Of a stretch of 64,000 nucleotides of DNA, positions 26,610 to 34,719 are shown in pieces. Origin of the DNA: Paraburkholderia antibiotica (GTDB lineage: Bacteria > Pseudomonadota > Gammaproteobacteria > Burkholderiales > Burkholderiaceae); the NCBI RefSeq assembly GCF_012927125.1, contig NZ_JABBFZ010000012.1, positions 1-64,000 of the forward strand. Direction: 5' to 3'. The translations under genes were made by a program, and so were the position numbers. The notes beneath the pieces were generated by a model. The model was given only the letters and a program-made list of their open reading frames with translations, was not told the DNA's origin and made no database searches. The stretch's first letter is position 1. The number at the start of each line of letters is the position of its first letter.

Positions 26610-27818
26610 TTATGCGCTCGCGCCATACGCGAGCCACAACCCGCACACCGCCGCTACCGTTCCATACACGACGTACACCGGCACCTTCAGCTTCGCGAAA
26701 CATATCGCGGAAAATAGCGCGGTCAGCAGATAGACCGGCTGCCACGGCACATGCGCGGCAATGCGCAGCACGGCCACCGCGAGAAACGCGGTCGTGACCG
26801 CGCGCAGAATCCTCATCCCATGCTCGAAACGCGGGTTCGCTTTCAACTGGTGCAGATGCCGCTGCGCGAGCACCACCAGACAGCCCGACGGCACGAATAG
26901 CGCGAGCGTCGCAATCAACGCGCCCACCCAGCCATCGATCAGATAACCGAAGAACGGCACCACGTTCAGCAGCGGTCCGGGCGACAGCGGCGATAGCGAA
27001 AACGCGAGCGTAAAGTCGTTGTCCGACACGCCGACCGCGGGCGTGACGAACAGCGTCTTCAGTACCGGCAACGCCGAGAAGCCGCCGCCGAACAGCGTCA
27101 TGCCCGCGCCGGCGAGGCGCGGCCACAGCAGCGCGAGTTCATAACGATGCGGCAACGGCAGCGCGAACAGCAGGAGCAGCACGCCGAGCGCGGCCAGCAG
27201 CCGATAGTCGCCGCGCGCGAGCGATACGTTGAGCCGCGTGTCGCGCGCCGGGCTCACGACCCAGCCGGCGCCGAACGCCGCGCCGAGCATCAGCACGTAG
27301 GCCGCCGCGCTGTGCGCGTAGAAGAGCGCAATGCAGCCGAGCACCGTCGCCGTCCATTCGAGCTTGCCGCGCACGAGCGCGCGCGTCTGCTTGTACCAGG
27401 TGACCGCGATCAGCGTCGCGAGCACGACGCTGAAGTGATGCAGCAGGGTTTGCGACGCGATCGCATGCACGAGCGGCGTGCGGTAGAAGATCGCGAACAG
27501 CGTCATCAGCATGAAGAAGGGCAGCACGCTCGCGATGCCCGCGATCCATGCGCCGGCGCGTCCGCGCAGCGCATGCCCGAGCTGTACGGCGACGTTGCAG
27601 CCCACCGGTCCTGGCACCATCCACGCCAACGCGATCAGATCCGAAAACGCGACGCGCGACAACCGTCCCTCGCGCTCGACGTAGTGATGCTCGAGTTGCG
27701 CCATCAGCGCGAGGCCGCCCCACGACAGCGCGGACAGGCCGAGCACCACCCGGAACAGCGTCCATAGCGGTTCCCGTTGCCCATGTCTGGCCGCCTCCTC
27801 ACTCGTGATGGTCTGCAT
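26610..27818 (-). CDS. chrA: ChrA-type chromate transporter
   Basis: 402 residues with 10-13 transmembrane helices and two homologous halves, typical of the long CHR family. The first half has LGLSALSWGGLALMAQLEHHYVE and DLIALAWMVPGPVGCNVAVQLG; the second has AGAGMTLFGGGFSALPVLK and LAFSLSPLSPGPLLNV. Such proteins export chromate from the cytoplasm; those without chrB or other chr genes nearby may carry other anions. No chrB is adjacent. It starts 35 bases after the stop of the GGDEF-EAL gene on the same strand, so the two could share a transcript. Confidence 0.85.
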   Translation of the reverse strand: MQTITSEEAARHGQREPLWTLFRVVLGLSALSWGGLALMAQLEHHYVEREGRLSRVAFSDLIALAWMVPGPVGCNVAVQLGHALRGRAGAWIAGIASVLPFFMLMTLFAIFYRTPLVHAIASQTLLHHFSVVLATLIAVTWYKQTRALVRGKLEWTATVLGCIALFYAHSAAAYVLMLGAAFGAGWVVSPARDTRLNVSLARGDYRLLAALGVLLLLFALPLPHRYELALLWPRLAGAGMTLFGGGFSALPVLKTLFVTPAVGVSDNDFTLAFSLSPLSPGPLLNVVPFFGYLIDGWVGALIATLALFVPSGCLVVLAQRHLHQLKANPRFEHGMRILRAVTTAFLAVAVLRIAAHVPWQPVYLLTALFSAICFAKLKVPVYVVYGTVAAVCGLWLAYGASA

Positions 27819-27853
27819 GGCGACACGATGGCCCGGCGTGCGGGCGCTGGTCC

Positions 27854-30223
27854 TTAATTGTTGGTGCTCGACACGCTACTGGTGTTGTCGGTTTCGTGCG
27901 CGGCACGGCGTGCTTCGACGTTGGCGTGATTCACGCCGCAGACCCCGAAGCGCTCGAGCAGCGCCGGGATCGCTTCGACCGGTACCGGCCGCGAGAACAG
28001 GAAGCCCTGTGCCTCGATATGACCGAGCGCGGCCAGCCACGCGATCTGTTCCTCGGTTTCCGTGCCTTCGACCACCACCGTCAGCCCGAGCGAACGCGCC
28101 AGATTGACGATCGCGGTGACCATCACGCAGACGCTGCGGTCGCCCGGAATCGCCTGGACGAACGAGCGGTCCACCTTCAGCGTATCGACGGAGAAGCGGT
28201 TCAGATACGACAGCGACGAATAGCCGGTGCCGAAGTCGTCGAGCGCAATGCGCACGCCGAGGCGCTTGAGCGCGAAGATTTTTTCGGAGACGAGTTCGGG
28301 ATATTCCATCATCGTCGTCTCGGTGATTTCGAGTTCGAGACGGCGCGCGGAAATACCGGTTTCCTCGATCGCGTGTGAGATCGTTTCGAACAGATCGCCG
28401 CGCCAGAACTGCACCGCCGAAATATTCACCGCGAGCGACAGCGTGTCGTAGCCCTGTTGCTGCCACTGCGCGAGCTGGCGACAGGCGGTCTCGATCACGA
28501 AGTCGCCGATCGGCACGATGAGCCCGGTCGATTCGGCGACCGGAATGAATTCGTTGGCCGGAATCAACCCATGCTGCGGATGGTTCCAGCGCACCAGCGC
28601 CTCGAAGCCGGTGATGCAGCGTAGCGTCAGATCGATCTTCGGCTGATAGGCGAGGAACAGCTGCCCTTCGGCGAGCGCGACGCGCAACTGCTGCTCCCAC
28701 TTCATCAGATGGTCCGCGCGATGCGACAGGTGCGGCGAATAGAACTGGTAGCAGTTCTTGCCGGCGTCCTTCGCGCTGTACATCGCGAGATCGGCCTTCT
28801 TTAGCAGATCGATTTCGCTTTCGTTCGCGACCGAATACAGCGCGATGCCGATGCTCGCATGCAGCACGAACGAGCTGCCGCGCACTTCGAACGGCTTCGA
28901 GAACGCTTCGCCAGCGGCTTCGGCGAGCGTGACCGCGCGCTTCTCGACGTCGTCGCCCTTGATCACGACGACGAACTCGTCGCCGCCGATGCGCGAGAGC
29001 GTGCCGCCGTCGCCGACCGCCGCCGCGAGCCGCGACGCGGTCATTTGCAGCACGATGTCGCCGGCGTTGTGACCGAGCGTGTCATTGACGGTCTTGAAGT
29101 TGTCGAGGTCGATGAAGAGGATCGCGAGGCGGCCGAGGTTGGCCGGTTGCCCGACGTCGTGGCGCAACGCCTGCAACGTCGCATAGCGATTGCGCAGGCC
29201 GGTCAGCAGATCGTATTCGACGAGATGCGTCATCTCGCGTTCGCGGCCGAGCAGCTTGCCGATCAGCCCGGTCGCGACGCCGAAGAAGCTCAGCATCGCG
29301 AGCGAGATGAAGCCCGCCATCAGCAGATAGACGTTGCGCGTGTGGTTGTAGTCGGCGAATTCTTCGGCCTGCGAAAGACCGACGAGCACGCCGAGCGGAT
29401 AGCCGTCGATGTGCCGGTACGAGACGATGCGCGTGACGTTGTCGATCGAATCGACGTAGGTGCCTGACACATGCTCCGAGGTCGGATAGGTGCCGCTCGC
29501 GGTGAATGTGCTGTTCGCCTTGTCCGTGTTGCCGGTACGCCGCGCGAGCACGGTGCCGTTGTCGGAGATCACCGCGATCACGCCTTCGCGGCCGATCGCG
29601 GCGTTGTTGTAGAAGTCGGAGGTGAAATAGCTCGGGTCTTCGGACACCACGACGACGCCCGCGAAGGAGCCGTCCGGATGATTGAGGCGCCGCGTCATCT
29701 GCAGCGTCCAGTGACCGGACACGCGGCCGAGCACCGGCTTGCTGATGTACAGCTGGTCGTCGTTTTCGTGCTCGTGGACCTTGAAGTGCTCGCGGTCGGA
29801 CAGGTCGATGTGCTTCGGATTGAGTTCGGCGGTGTTGGCGATCAGTTGGCCGTGTTCGTCGATCAGCGATACCTGCACCAGCGTCTCGCTTTGCACGACG
29901 CCTTTTTCGACGGTACTCGCGAGATCGAAACGGTTCGGGGTCTTCTCGAACTCGTATTTGACGAAACGCGTGATCTGATCGACCTGGTGAATCGCCTTGA
30001 TCGTGTGCTGTTCGAGCGCGGCGGAAAGAATGGCGGACGAAGCCATCGCCTCGCGGTACGTCGCTTCCTTTTCTACCGATAGCCGCGCGAAGATCACCGT
30101 CCACAGCAAGATCAGGACCAGGATGCCGAGCGCGGGAATGACGAGCAACGCCCGTCGGCGCGTGATCACCGGATCGCGGCGCGGTTTGGCTTCGCGCGGG
30201 TCGGAGAAACGCGATTGACTCAT
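27854..30223 (-). CDS. Membrane sensor with GGDEF and EAL domains
   Basis: 789 residues. Layout: transmembrane helix (about 25-48), periplasmic Cache-type sensor (about 55-300), second helix (about 308-332), GGDEF (about 350-510) and EAL (about 530-770). GGDEF is intact (SRIGGDEFVVV), but the inhibitory RxxD five residues upstream is replaced (AVGD), so product inhibition is not expected. The EAL domain has EALVRWNHP, NISAVQF, EITET, DDFGTGYSS, KVDRSFV and EGTET and looks catalytic. It could both make and break cyclic di-GMP, with the periplasmic signal deciding. ATG at 30223. Confidence 0.95.
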   Translation of the reverse strand: MSQSRFSDPREAKPRRDPVITRRRALLVIPALGILVLILLWTVIFARLSVEKEATYREAMASSAILSAALEQHTIKAIHQVDQITRFVKYEFEKTPNRFDLASTVEKGVVQSETLVQVSLIDEHGQLIANTAELNPKHIDLSDREHFKVHEHENDDQLYISKPVLGRVSGHWTLQMTRRLNHPDGSFAGVVVVSEDPSYFTSDFYNNAAIGREGVIAVISDNGTVLARRTGNTDKANSTFTASGTYPTSEHVSGTYVDSIDNVTRIVSYRHIDGYPLGVLVGLSQAEEFADYNHTRNVYLLMAGFISLAMLSFFGVATGLIGKLLGREREMTHLVEYDLLTGLRNRYATLQALRHDVGQPANLGRLAILFIDLDNFKTVNDTLGHNAGDIVLQMTASRLAAAVGDGGTLSRIGGDEFVVVIKGDDVEKRAVTLAEAAGEAFSKPFEVRGSSFVLHASIGIALYSVANESEIDLLKKADLAMYSAKDAGKNCYQFYSPHLSHRADHLMKWEQQLRVALAEGQLFLAYQPKIDLTLRCITGFEALVRWNHPQHGLIPANEFIPVAESTGLIVPIGDFVIETACRQLAQWQQQGYDTLSLAVNISAVQFWRGDLFETISHAIEETGISARRLELEITETTMMEYPELVSEKIFALKRLGVRIALDDFGTGYSSLSYLNRFSVDTLKVDRSFVQAIPGDRSVCVMVTAIVNLARSLGLTVVVEGTETEEQIAWLAALGHIEAQGFLFSRPVPVEAIPALLERFGVCGVNHANVEARRAAHETDNTSSVSSTNN

Positions 30224-30728
30224 TGGGCGGCCCGGGGCTCGGTGCGGGCCGTTTGCAAACGCACGGGCATCGACTGCGCGGAATGGATGGATCGCTGCAT
30301 GGTGACCAACGTGCCAAAGCTGCTGCGCAGGAGGAGAGGATGTGGCGCCGCGCCTGACCGTCCACAGGTCATCGGGTACGTTTCGATATTACTGAATGAC
30401 ATTCGATTAAGGAAGAGGCCGGGCATGGGGTATACGCGGGCGCGGCGAGCCCGTCGATGCGTTAGATACGAACGTCATGGCGCGGGTTTTCATCCGGGCG
30501 TGGAGCGCTTATTTCCTCGAACATTTCATCGGGTACGGCGCGCTGTGCGGCGACGCTCAGGCAATCCGGCCGTTATGAATTCGGAGAACCAGGTAAAGCG
30601 GCGCAGCGAACATGCATTGATCATGCATCGATGGTGCGCACACGTTGAGGCTTTTTGTGGATTAACGCGGCGAGATGCGGCAACGCTTATGCAAACCCGT
30701 TTATGCAAACCCGCGCATGCAATCCCAC
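30224..30728. other. 505-base region between two leftward genes
   Basis: Upstream of the GGDEF-EAL gene and downstream of phzF-like gene. It should contain the promoter of the former, but I cannot assign boxes. Three 13-base near-repeats lie at 30687-30726. No gene is supported. Confidence 0.4.
30687..30726. repeat. Three 14-base-period near-repeats
   Basis: TTATGCAAACCCG (30687-30699), TTATGCAAACCCG (30701-30713) and GCATGCAATCCC (30715-30726). They end two bases before the stop codon of the PhzF-family gene, on its downstream side. Confidence 0.6.
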
Positions 30729-31640
30729 TTACGCCAGCCGACAAGTCCCGTCGACGATCGTCACCGTGGGCCCGCCGATCCAGATCTTGCCGCGCGCATC
30801 GTCGTAGTGCACCGACACGTCGCCCGCGCGTCCCAGCGCGGTGCCCTGACGCGCGGTGTAGCGCTCGCCGGGGCGTCGCTGCTGCAGGTTCAGCAGACCG
30901 GCCAGCGCGGCATTGGCGCTGCCCGTCACCGGGTCCTCGCCGACGCCGAAACCGCCGCCCGCCATCAGGCAGCGAATCTCGAAGGTGGCGGGGCCGTCGG
31001 CGTCGTGCGGACCGTAGACGGCGAGGCCGTGGGTGTCGACCGAATGCGCGAGTTCGGCGAGCGCCGCGGCATCCGGTTCGAGTTCGAGACACGCGCGTGC
31101 CGACGTGAGGCGCACGACGAGCCACGGCGCGCCGTTATCGACCGCGCACGGCGGCGCGCTGAAATCGATCGCGCGGCTACGCAAAGCCGTAGCCAGCGCA
31201 TCGTAACGATCTTCGGCGAGCGGCGTGACGCGCGCGGGCGGCGCGGCGAAGGCCCAGGCGCTGGGCGTGCTGTCGGCGCCGGCGAGTGCTTCGAGTTCAA
31301 CGAGCCCCACGCCGCACTGCTGGAGCAGCTTGCCGGCCTGCTTCGGCTGGTAGCCGCTTTCGAGCAGCGCATGGGCGGTGCCGAGCGTCGGATGACCGGC
31401 GAACGGCAGCTCGCCGCCCGGCGTGAAGATGCGCACGCGATAGTCGGCGGCGGCGTCGGTCGGCTTCAGCAGGAAGGTGGTTTCGGACAGATTGGTCCAG
31501 CGCGCGATGGCCAGCATCTGCGCGGCATCGAGTGCGTCGGCGTCGAATATGACGGCGAGCGGGTTGCCTTTGAACGGCGTCGACGTGAACACGTCGACCT
31601 GTTTGAAACGGACGTGGTGAGCGGACATCGGCATCGGCAT
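30729..31640 (-). CDS. PhzF-family epimerase/isomerase
   Basis: About 303 residues of the PhzF/DapF-like fold. Signatures: FKQVDVFTSTPFKGNPLAVIFDAD at the start, TNLSETTFLL with the catalytic Glu of the family, FTPGGELPFAGHPTLGTAHAL, and GEDPVTGSANAAL near the end. In phenazine producers PhzF isomerises dihydro-3-hydroxyanthranilate; most homologues, as here without phz genes, act on unknown substrates. The start could be any of three closely spaced ATG codons (31640, 31634, 31628); the longer ORF to 31721 uses TTG and is not needed. Same strand as ridA-like gene 190 bases upstream. Confidence 0.88.
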   Translation of the reverse strand: MPMPMSAHHVRFKQVDVFTSTPFKGNPLAVIFDADALDAAQMLAIARWTNLSETTFLLKPTDAAADYRVRIFTPGGELPFAGHPTLGTAHALLESGYQPKQAGKLLQQCGVGLVELEALAGADSTPSAWAFAAPPARVTPLAEDRYDALATALRSRAIDFSAPPCAVDNGAPWLVVRLTSARACLELEPDAAALAELAHSVDTHGLAVYGPHDADGPATFEIRCLMAGGGFGVGEDPVTGSANAALAGLLNLQQRRPGERYTARQGTALGRAGDVSVHYDDARGKIWIGGPTVTIVDGTCRLA

Positions 31641-31830
31641 GACTCGGCGCGTTCGGACGTTGAAGTGATTCGCGGATTCTATCCGCGTCCGCGCGGGCGA
31701 GCCACCGTGACAATCAAACAAAACGCGCCGCCGGTGCGGAACACCAGGCGGCGCGTCGGTCGGGCGATGCGGCGTGAATCGCGTGCGAATCCCGCGCCTA
31801 TGCGGGCTGGATTGTCACGCGAATCGACGC

Positions 31831-32295
31831 TTATTCGACTTCGGCGATCAGCTCGATCTCGACGCACGCGCCGAGCGGAATCTGTGCGACGCCGAACGCC
31901 GAGCGCGCATGCTTGCCGCGCTCGCCGAACACGTCGGCGATCAGTTCGGACGCGCCGTTGGTGACCAGATGCTGTTCGGTGAAGTCGAGCGTCGAGTTGA
32001 CGAGGCTCATCAGCTTGACGATGCGCTTGACGCGATTCAGGTCGCCCACGTGCGTGTGCAGCGTGGCGAGCAGGTCGATCGCGATCGAGCGCGCGGCCGT
32101 CTTGCCTTCGTCGGTGCCCATCGTCGCGCCGAGCTTGCCGACCCACACCTTGCCGTCCTTCTTCGCGATGTGGCCGGACAGGTACACCGTGTTGCCGCTT
32201 TGCGCGCTCATCACATAGGCGGCTGCGGGCGCGCCGGCCGACGGCAGTTCGATGCCGAGTTCCTTGAGCTTGTCGTACACATTGGCCTGGGTCAT
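31831..32295 (-). CDS. RidA-family enamine/imine deaminase
   Basis: 154 residues, in the YjgF/YER057c/UK114 family. Conserved segments include GNTVYLSGHIA, the C-terminal Arg-containing HARSAFGVAQIPLGACVEIEL (trimer active-site region) and the middle NRVKRIVKLM. RidA proteins hydrolyse reactive enamines released by PLP enzymes, protecting other PLP enzymes from damage. This copy is longer than the usual 130 residues and matches the subgroup with VYDKLKELGIELP at the N-terminus. It lies 142 bases after a PLP aminotransferase on the same strand, a fitting neighbour. Confidence 0.92.
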   Translation of the reverse strand: MTQANVYDKLKELGIELPSAGAPAAAYVMSAQSGNTVYLSGHIAKKDGKVWVGKLGATMGTDEGKTAARSIAIDLLATLHTHVGDLNRVKRIVKLMSLVNSTLDFTEQHLVTNGASELIADVFGERGKHARSAFGVAQIPLGACVEIELIAEVE

Positions 32296-32330
32296 GTCGT
32301 GTCTCCGTTCAGAGTGTGAATGCTGTTAAT

Positions 32331-32391
32331 GCAGAGCGTTAACGTGTCGCTCACGCAGAGCGTTAATGCGGGCGGGGCGAAGTCCGCCCGC
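32331..32391. repeat. Short direct repeats and a hairpin between ridA-like and aminotransferase genes
   Basis: GCAGAGCGTTAA occurs at 32331-32342 and 32355-32366, 24 bases apart. A hairpin with arms TGCGGGCGG and CCGCCCGCA follows (about 32367-32392), which could end the aminotransferase transcript read leftwards. Confidence 0.5.
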
Positions 32392-32437
32392 AACGCGCGT
32401 GCACACTTCGCCCCGATGTCGATGCGGCTTACGCCGC

Positions 32438-33634
32438 TCAGATCTTCGCGCGCACGAGTGCCGCGAGACGCTCGACGCCTTCGTCGATTTTAGCCGGCGG
32501 CACCGTGACGAACGACAGACGCAGCGTGTTGTGCTGCGCTTCGTTCGCGAAGAACGGACCGCCCGGCACGAACGCGACGTTCTGCGCGACCGCTTCCTCG
32601 AGCAGCTTCATGCTGTCGATCTGCGCGGGCAGATTCACCCAGATGAACATGCCGCCTTCCGGACGGTTCCAGCTCACGCCTTCGGGCATGAAGCGTTCGA
32701 GCGCGGCGAGCATCGCTTCGCACTGGTTGCGATACAGCTCGCGGATGGTCGGCACGTGCGTGTCGAGGAAGCCGTCCTTGATCACTTCGTGCACGATGCG
32801 CTGCGTGAAGCTCGGCGTGTGCAGGTCGGTGGCCTGCTTGGCCTGCACGAGTTTGAAGATCAGCTCTTCGGGCGCGATGATGAAGCCGACGCGCAGACCC
32901 GGTGCGAGCACCTTCGAGAACGAGCCGAGATAGACGATGTGATCGGGCGCCATCGACAGCATCGTCGGCAGCGGTTCGCCCGCGTAGTCGAGCGCGCCGT
33001 ACGGATCGTCCTCGATCACCGGGAACGGCGCGGTCTTCGCGAATTCGGCGAGTGCGCGGCGGCGTTCGACCGGCAGACGGCGGCCGGTCGGATTCTGGAA
33101 GTTCGGCTGCGCGTACAGCAGGCGCGCGCCCTTGGTCAGTTCCGGCGTGAGGCCCGCGGGGATCAGGCCCTGCTCGTCGGTCGGCACCTGCACGTAGCGC
33201 GGCTCGTACATCGAGAACGATTGCAGCGCGCCGAGGTAGGTCGGCGTTTCCACCAGCACCGGGCTATCCGGGCACACGAGCACCTTGCCGAGCAGATCGA
33301 GCGCCTGTTGCGAGCCGGTCGTGATCAGCACCTGCGACGCGCGGATCTGCGCGCCGCCCGTCGAGTAGCGTTGCGCGATCCATTCGCGCAGCGGCAGATA
33401 GCCTTCGGTCGCGCTGTACTGCAGCGCCGCGGCGGGCGAGTCGCGCAGGATGCGGTCGGCCGCGTCGCGCATTTGCTGGGCCGGGAAAGTCGCCGGCGAG
33501 GGCAGGCCGCCAGCAAACGAAATGACTTCGGGCCGTTCCGTTACCTTCAGGATCTCGCGGATCGCCGAGCTCGTGAGCTTGCGTGCGCGTTCGGACAATT
33601 GCCACGTGGGGGCTTTCAGGTCGCTTTGGTCCAT
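32438..33634 (-). CDS. PLP-dependent class I/II aminotransferase
   Basis: 398 residues, fold-type I. PLP-binding Lys is in YLGSFSKVLAPGLRVGF; other signatures are SFAGGLPSPATFP, QVLITTGSQQALDLLGKV, YAQPNFQNPTGRRLP and EDDPYGALDY. The sequence resembles 2-aminoadipate/LysN-like and MocR-related aminotransferases without a DNA-binding part. The amino donor and acceptor cannot be read from sequence. It lies between the glyoxalase-like gene (104 bases upstream) and ridA-like gene. It could be regulated by the divergently encoded MocR protein, but that is inference. Confidence 0.92.
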   Translation of the reverse strand: MDQSDLKAPTWQLSERARKLTSSAIREILKVTERPEVISFAGGLPSPATFPAQQMRDAADRILRDSPAAALQYSATEGYLPLREWIAQRYSTGGAQIRASQVLITTGSQQALDLLGKVLVCPDSPVLVETPTYLGALQSFSMYEPRYVQVPTDEQGLIPAGLTPELTKGARLLYAQPNFQNPTGRRLPVERRRALAEFAKTAPFPVIEDDPYGALDYAGEPLPTMLSMAPDHIVYLGSFSKVLAPGLRVGFIIAPEELIFKLVQAKQATDLHTPSFTQRIVHEVIKDGFLDTHVPTIRELYRNQCEAMLAALERFMPEGVSWNRPEGGMFIWVNLPAQIDSMKLLEEAVAQNVAFVPGGPFFANEAQHNTLRLSFVTVPPAKIDEGVERLAALVRAKI

Positions 33635-33738
33635 GATCTCCTCTACTGGTATTTCTGGAACCGGTCAAAACTTCGATTATCGCGCGAGTCGGCAACGGTT
33701 GCCGATGGGGGCTAGCTGTCTGCCGACTCGCGCGCTGC

Positions 33739-34431
33739 TTATTTGAGGGTCCGCGGACCCTCGGGTGTTTCGAATTCGGCGACGAGCGCCGGGGCGCCGT
33801 CGGTTGATTGCACGTCGAGCAGGTGCGCGGCGCCGAGCCAGCGCAACTGTTCGCCGATCAGCTCCGCTTGCGGATGGACGGCCTTCAGCGCCTTCAGCGC
33901 GAGATTCGTCGGCGCGAGCGATTGCGACGGCTGGCGCGTCGAATCCCACTGGATCAGCGATGGCAGCACGCCGTCGCCGGCGCCTTGCCAGGCGGGGAAT
34001 GCGCCGTCGTCGGGCACGGACAGGCCCCACGTGAAATCGCCGCGCGTCATCGGCACGATCGGCGCGATACGCTGCGGGTACTGCGCCTGCCACGTCGCCA
34101 GATGCTTCGGTCGCTCGACGCGCGCAACCCAATGCGACAGATACGGCCCGTTTTCGAGCCGCGCGTGCGTGGCGGGGTCGTCGAGCGCAAAGAGACGCGG
34201 CCGTGCGCTGTTGCCGTCCGCCGCTGCCTGCGGATCGATCGCGATCACCTCCAGATAGACGCCGCCCCACAGGCCCAGCAGGCGATTGTGGGTGCGCATC
34301 AACGGATGCGCGCCGCCGCCGGCCGGCGCGACGCCGAGCGCATCGGCGACGTACTGGACGCCGTCGTCGAGGGTGCGCGCGGAAATCACGAGGTGATCGA
34401 GACTGAGCGAATGAGCGGTCAGGGCTGTCAT
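33739..34431 (-). CDS. Glyoxalase-like (VOC superfamily) protein
   Basis: 230 residues starting MTALTAHSLSLDHLVISART. The His in LDHLVI, the Arg-rich TRGDFTWGLSVPDDG segment and WGGVYLEVIAID fit the Glyoxalase_3 type of VOC fold, in which metal-binding residues sit on paired beta-alpha-beta-beta-beta modules. The substrate is unknown. It is transcribed divergently from the MocR regulator with a 288-base intergenic region that holds operator-like repeats, so it is the most likely regulated target. ATG at 34431. A very long frame runs upstream, but it is the shadow of the MocR gene. Confidence 0.85.
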   Translation of the reverse strand: MTALTAHSLSLDHLVISARTLDDGVQYVADALGVAPAGGGAHPLMRTHNRLLGLWGGVYLEVIAIDPQAAADGNSARPRLFALDDPATHARLENGPYLSHWVARVERPKHLATWQAQYPQRIAPIVPMTRGDFTWGLSVPDDGAFPAWQGAGDGVLPSLIQWDSTRQPSQSLAPTNLALKALKAVHPQAELIGEQLRWLGAAHLLDVQSTDGAPALVAEFETPEGPRTLK

Positions 34432-34650
34432 GGCGGATCGACGGAAAACGCTGTTCTGCGGGGAGACCGGTGCGCGCCATGCGTAAAGGCTGCGCTGCCG
34501 GGGCCGTAAGCATAACCGTTTGCCGGATCGGCGGGCCATGCGGGTGGTTGGCGGACCATGGTTTTGTGCGCTCTGTAACGTTTTTGCAAGTTTTTTGCGC
34601 TGTTTTTGCGCGAACTTTGCATTGCGTCGCCACCCAGTGTGGGTTCCAAT

Positions 34651-34708
34651 GTAACGGTCGCGACCAGCACAGTAACGGTACAATCGGCGCGATACTGTTC
34701 GGTACAGT
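34651..34708. promoter_or_regulatory. Candidate MocR operator
   Basis: GTAACGGT occurs twice as a direct repeat (34651-34658 and 34672-34679), 21 bases or two helical turns apart. An inverted repeat ACTGT-tcggt-ACAGT follows at 34694-34708, just before the mocR-like ATG. Direct repeats plus half an inverted site are the known pattern for MocR/PdxR regulators. Confidence 0.55.
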
Positions 34709-34719
34709 TGGAGCCCGTC

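Noticed and set aside
28859..29467. Plus-strand frames inside the GGDEF-EAL gene
   Set aside because: Glu/Arg/Ala-rich antisense shadows of high-GC coding sequence.
30687..30726. CRISPR array
   Set aside because: Only three 13-base units with no spacers; no cas genes in the window.
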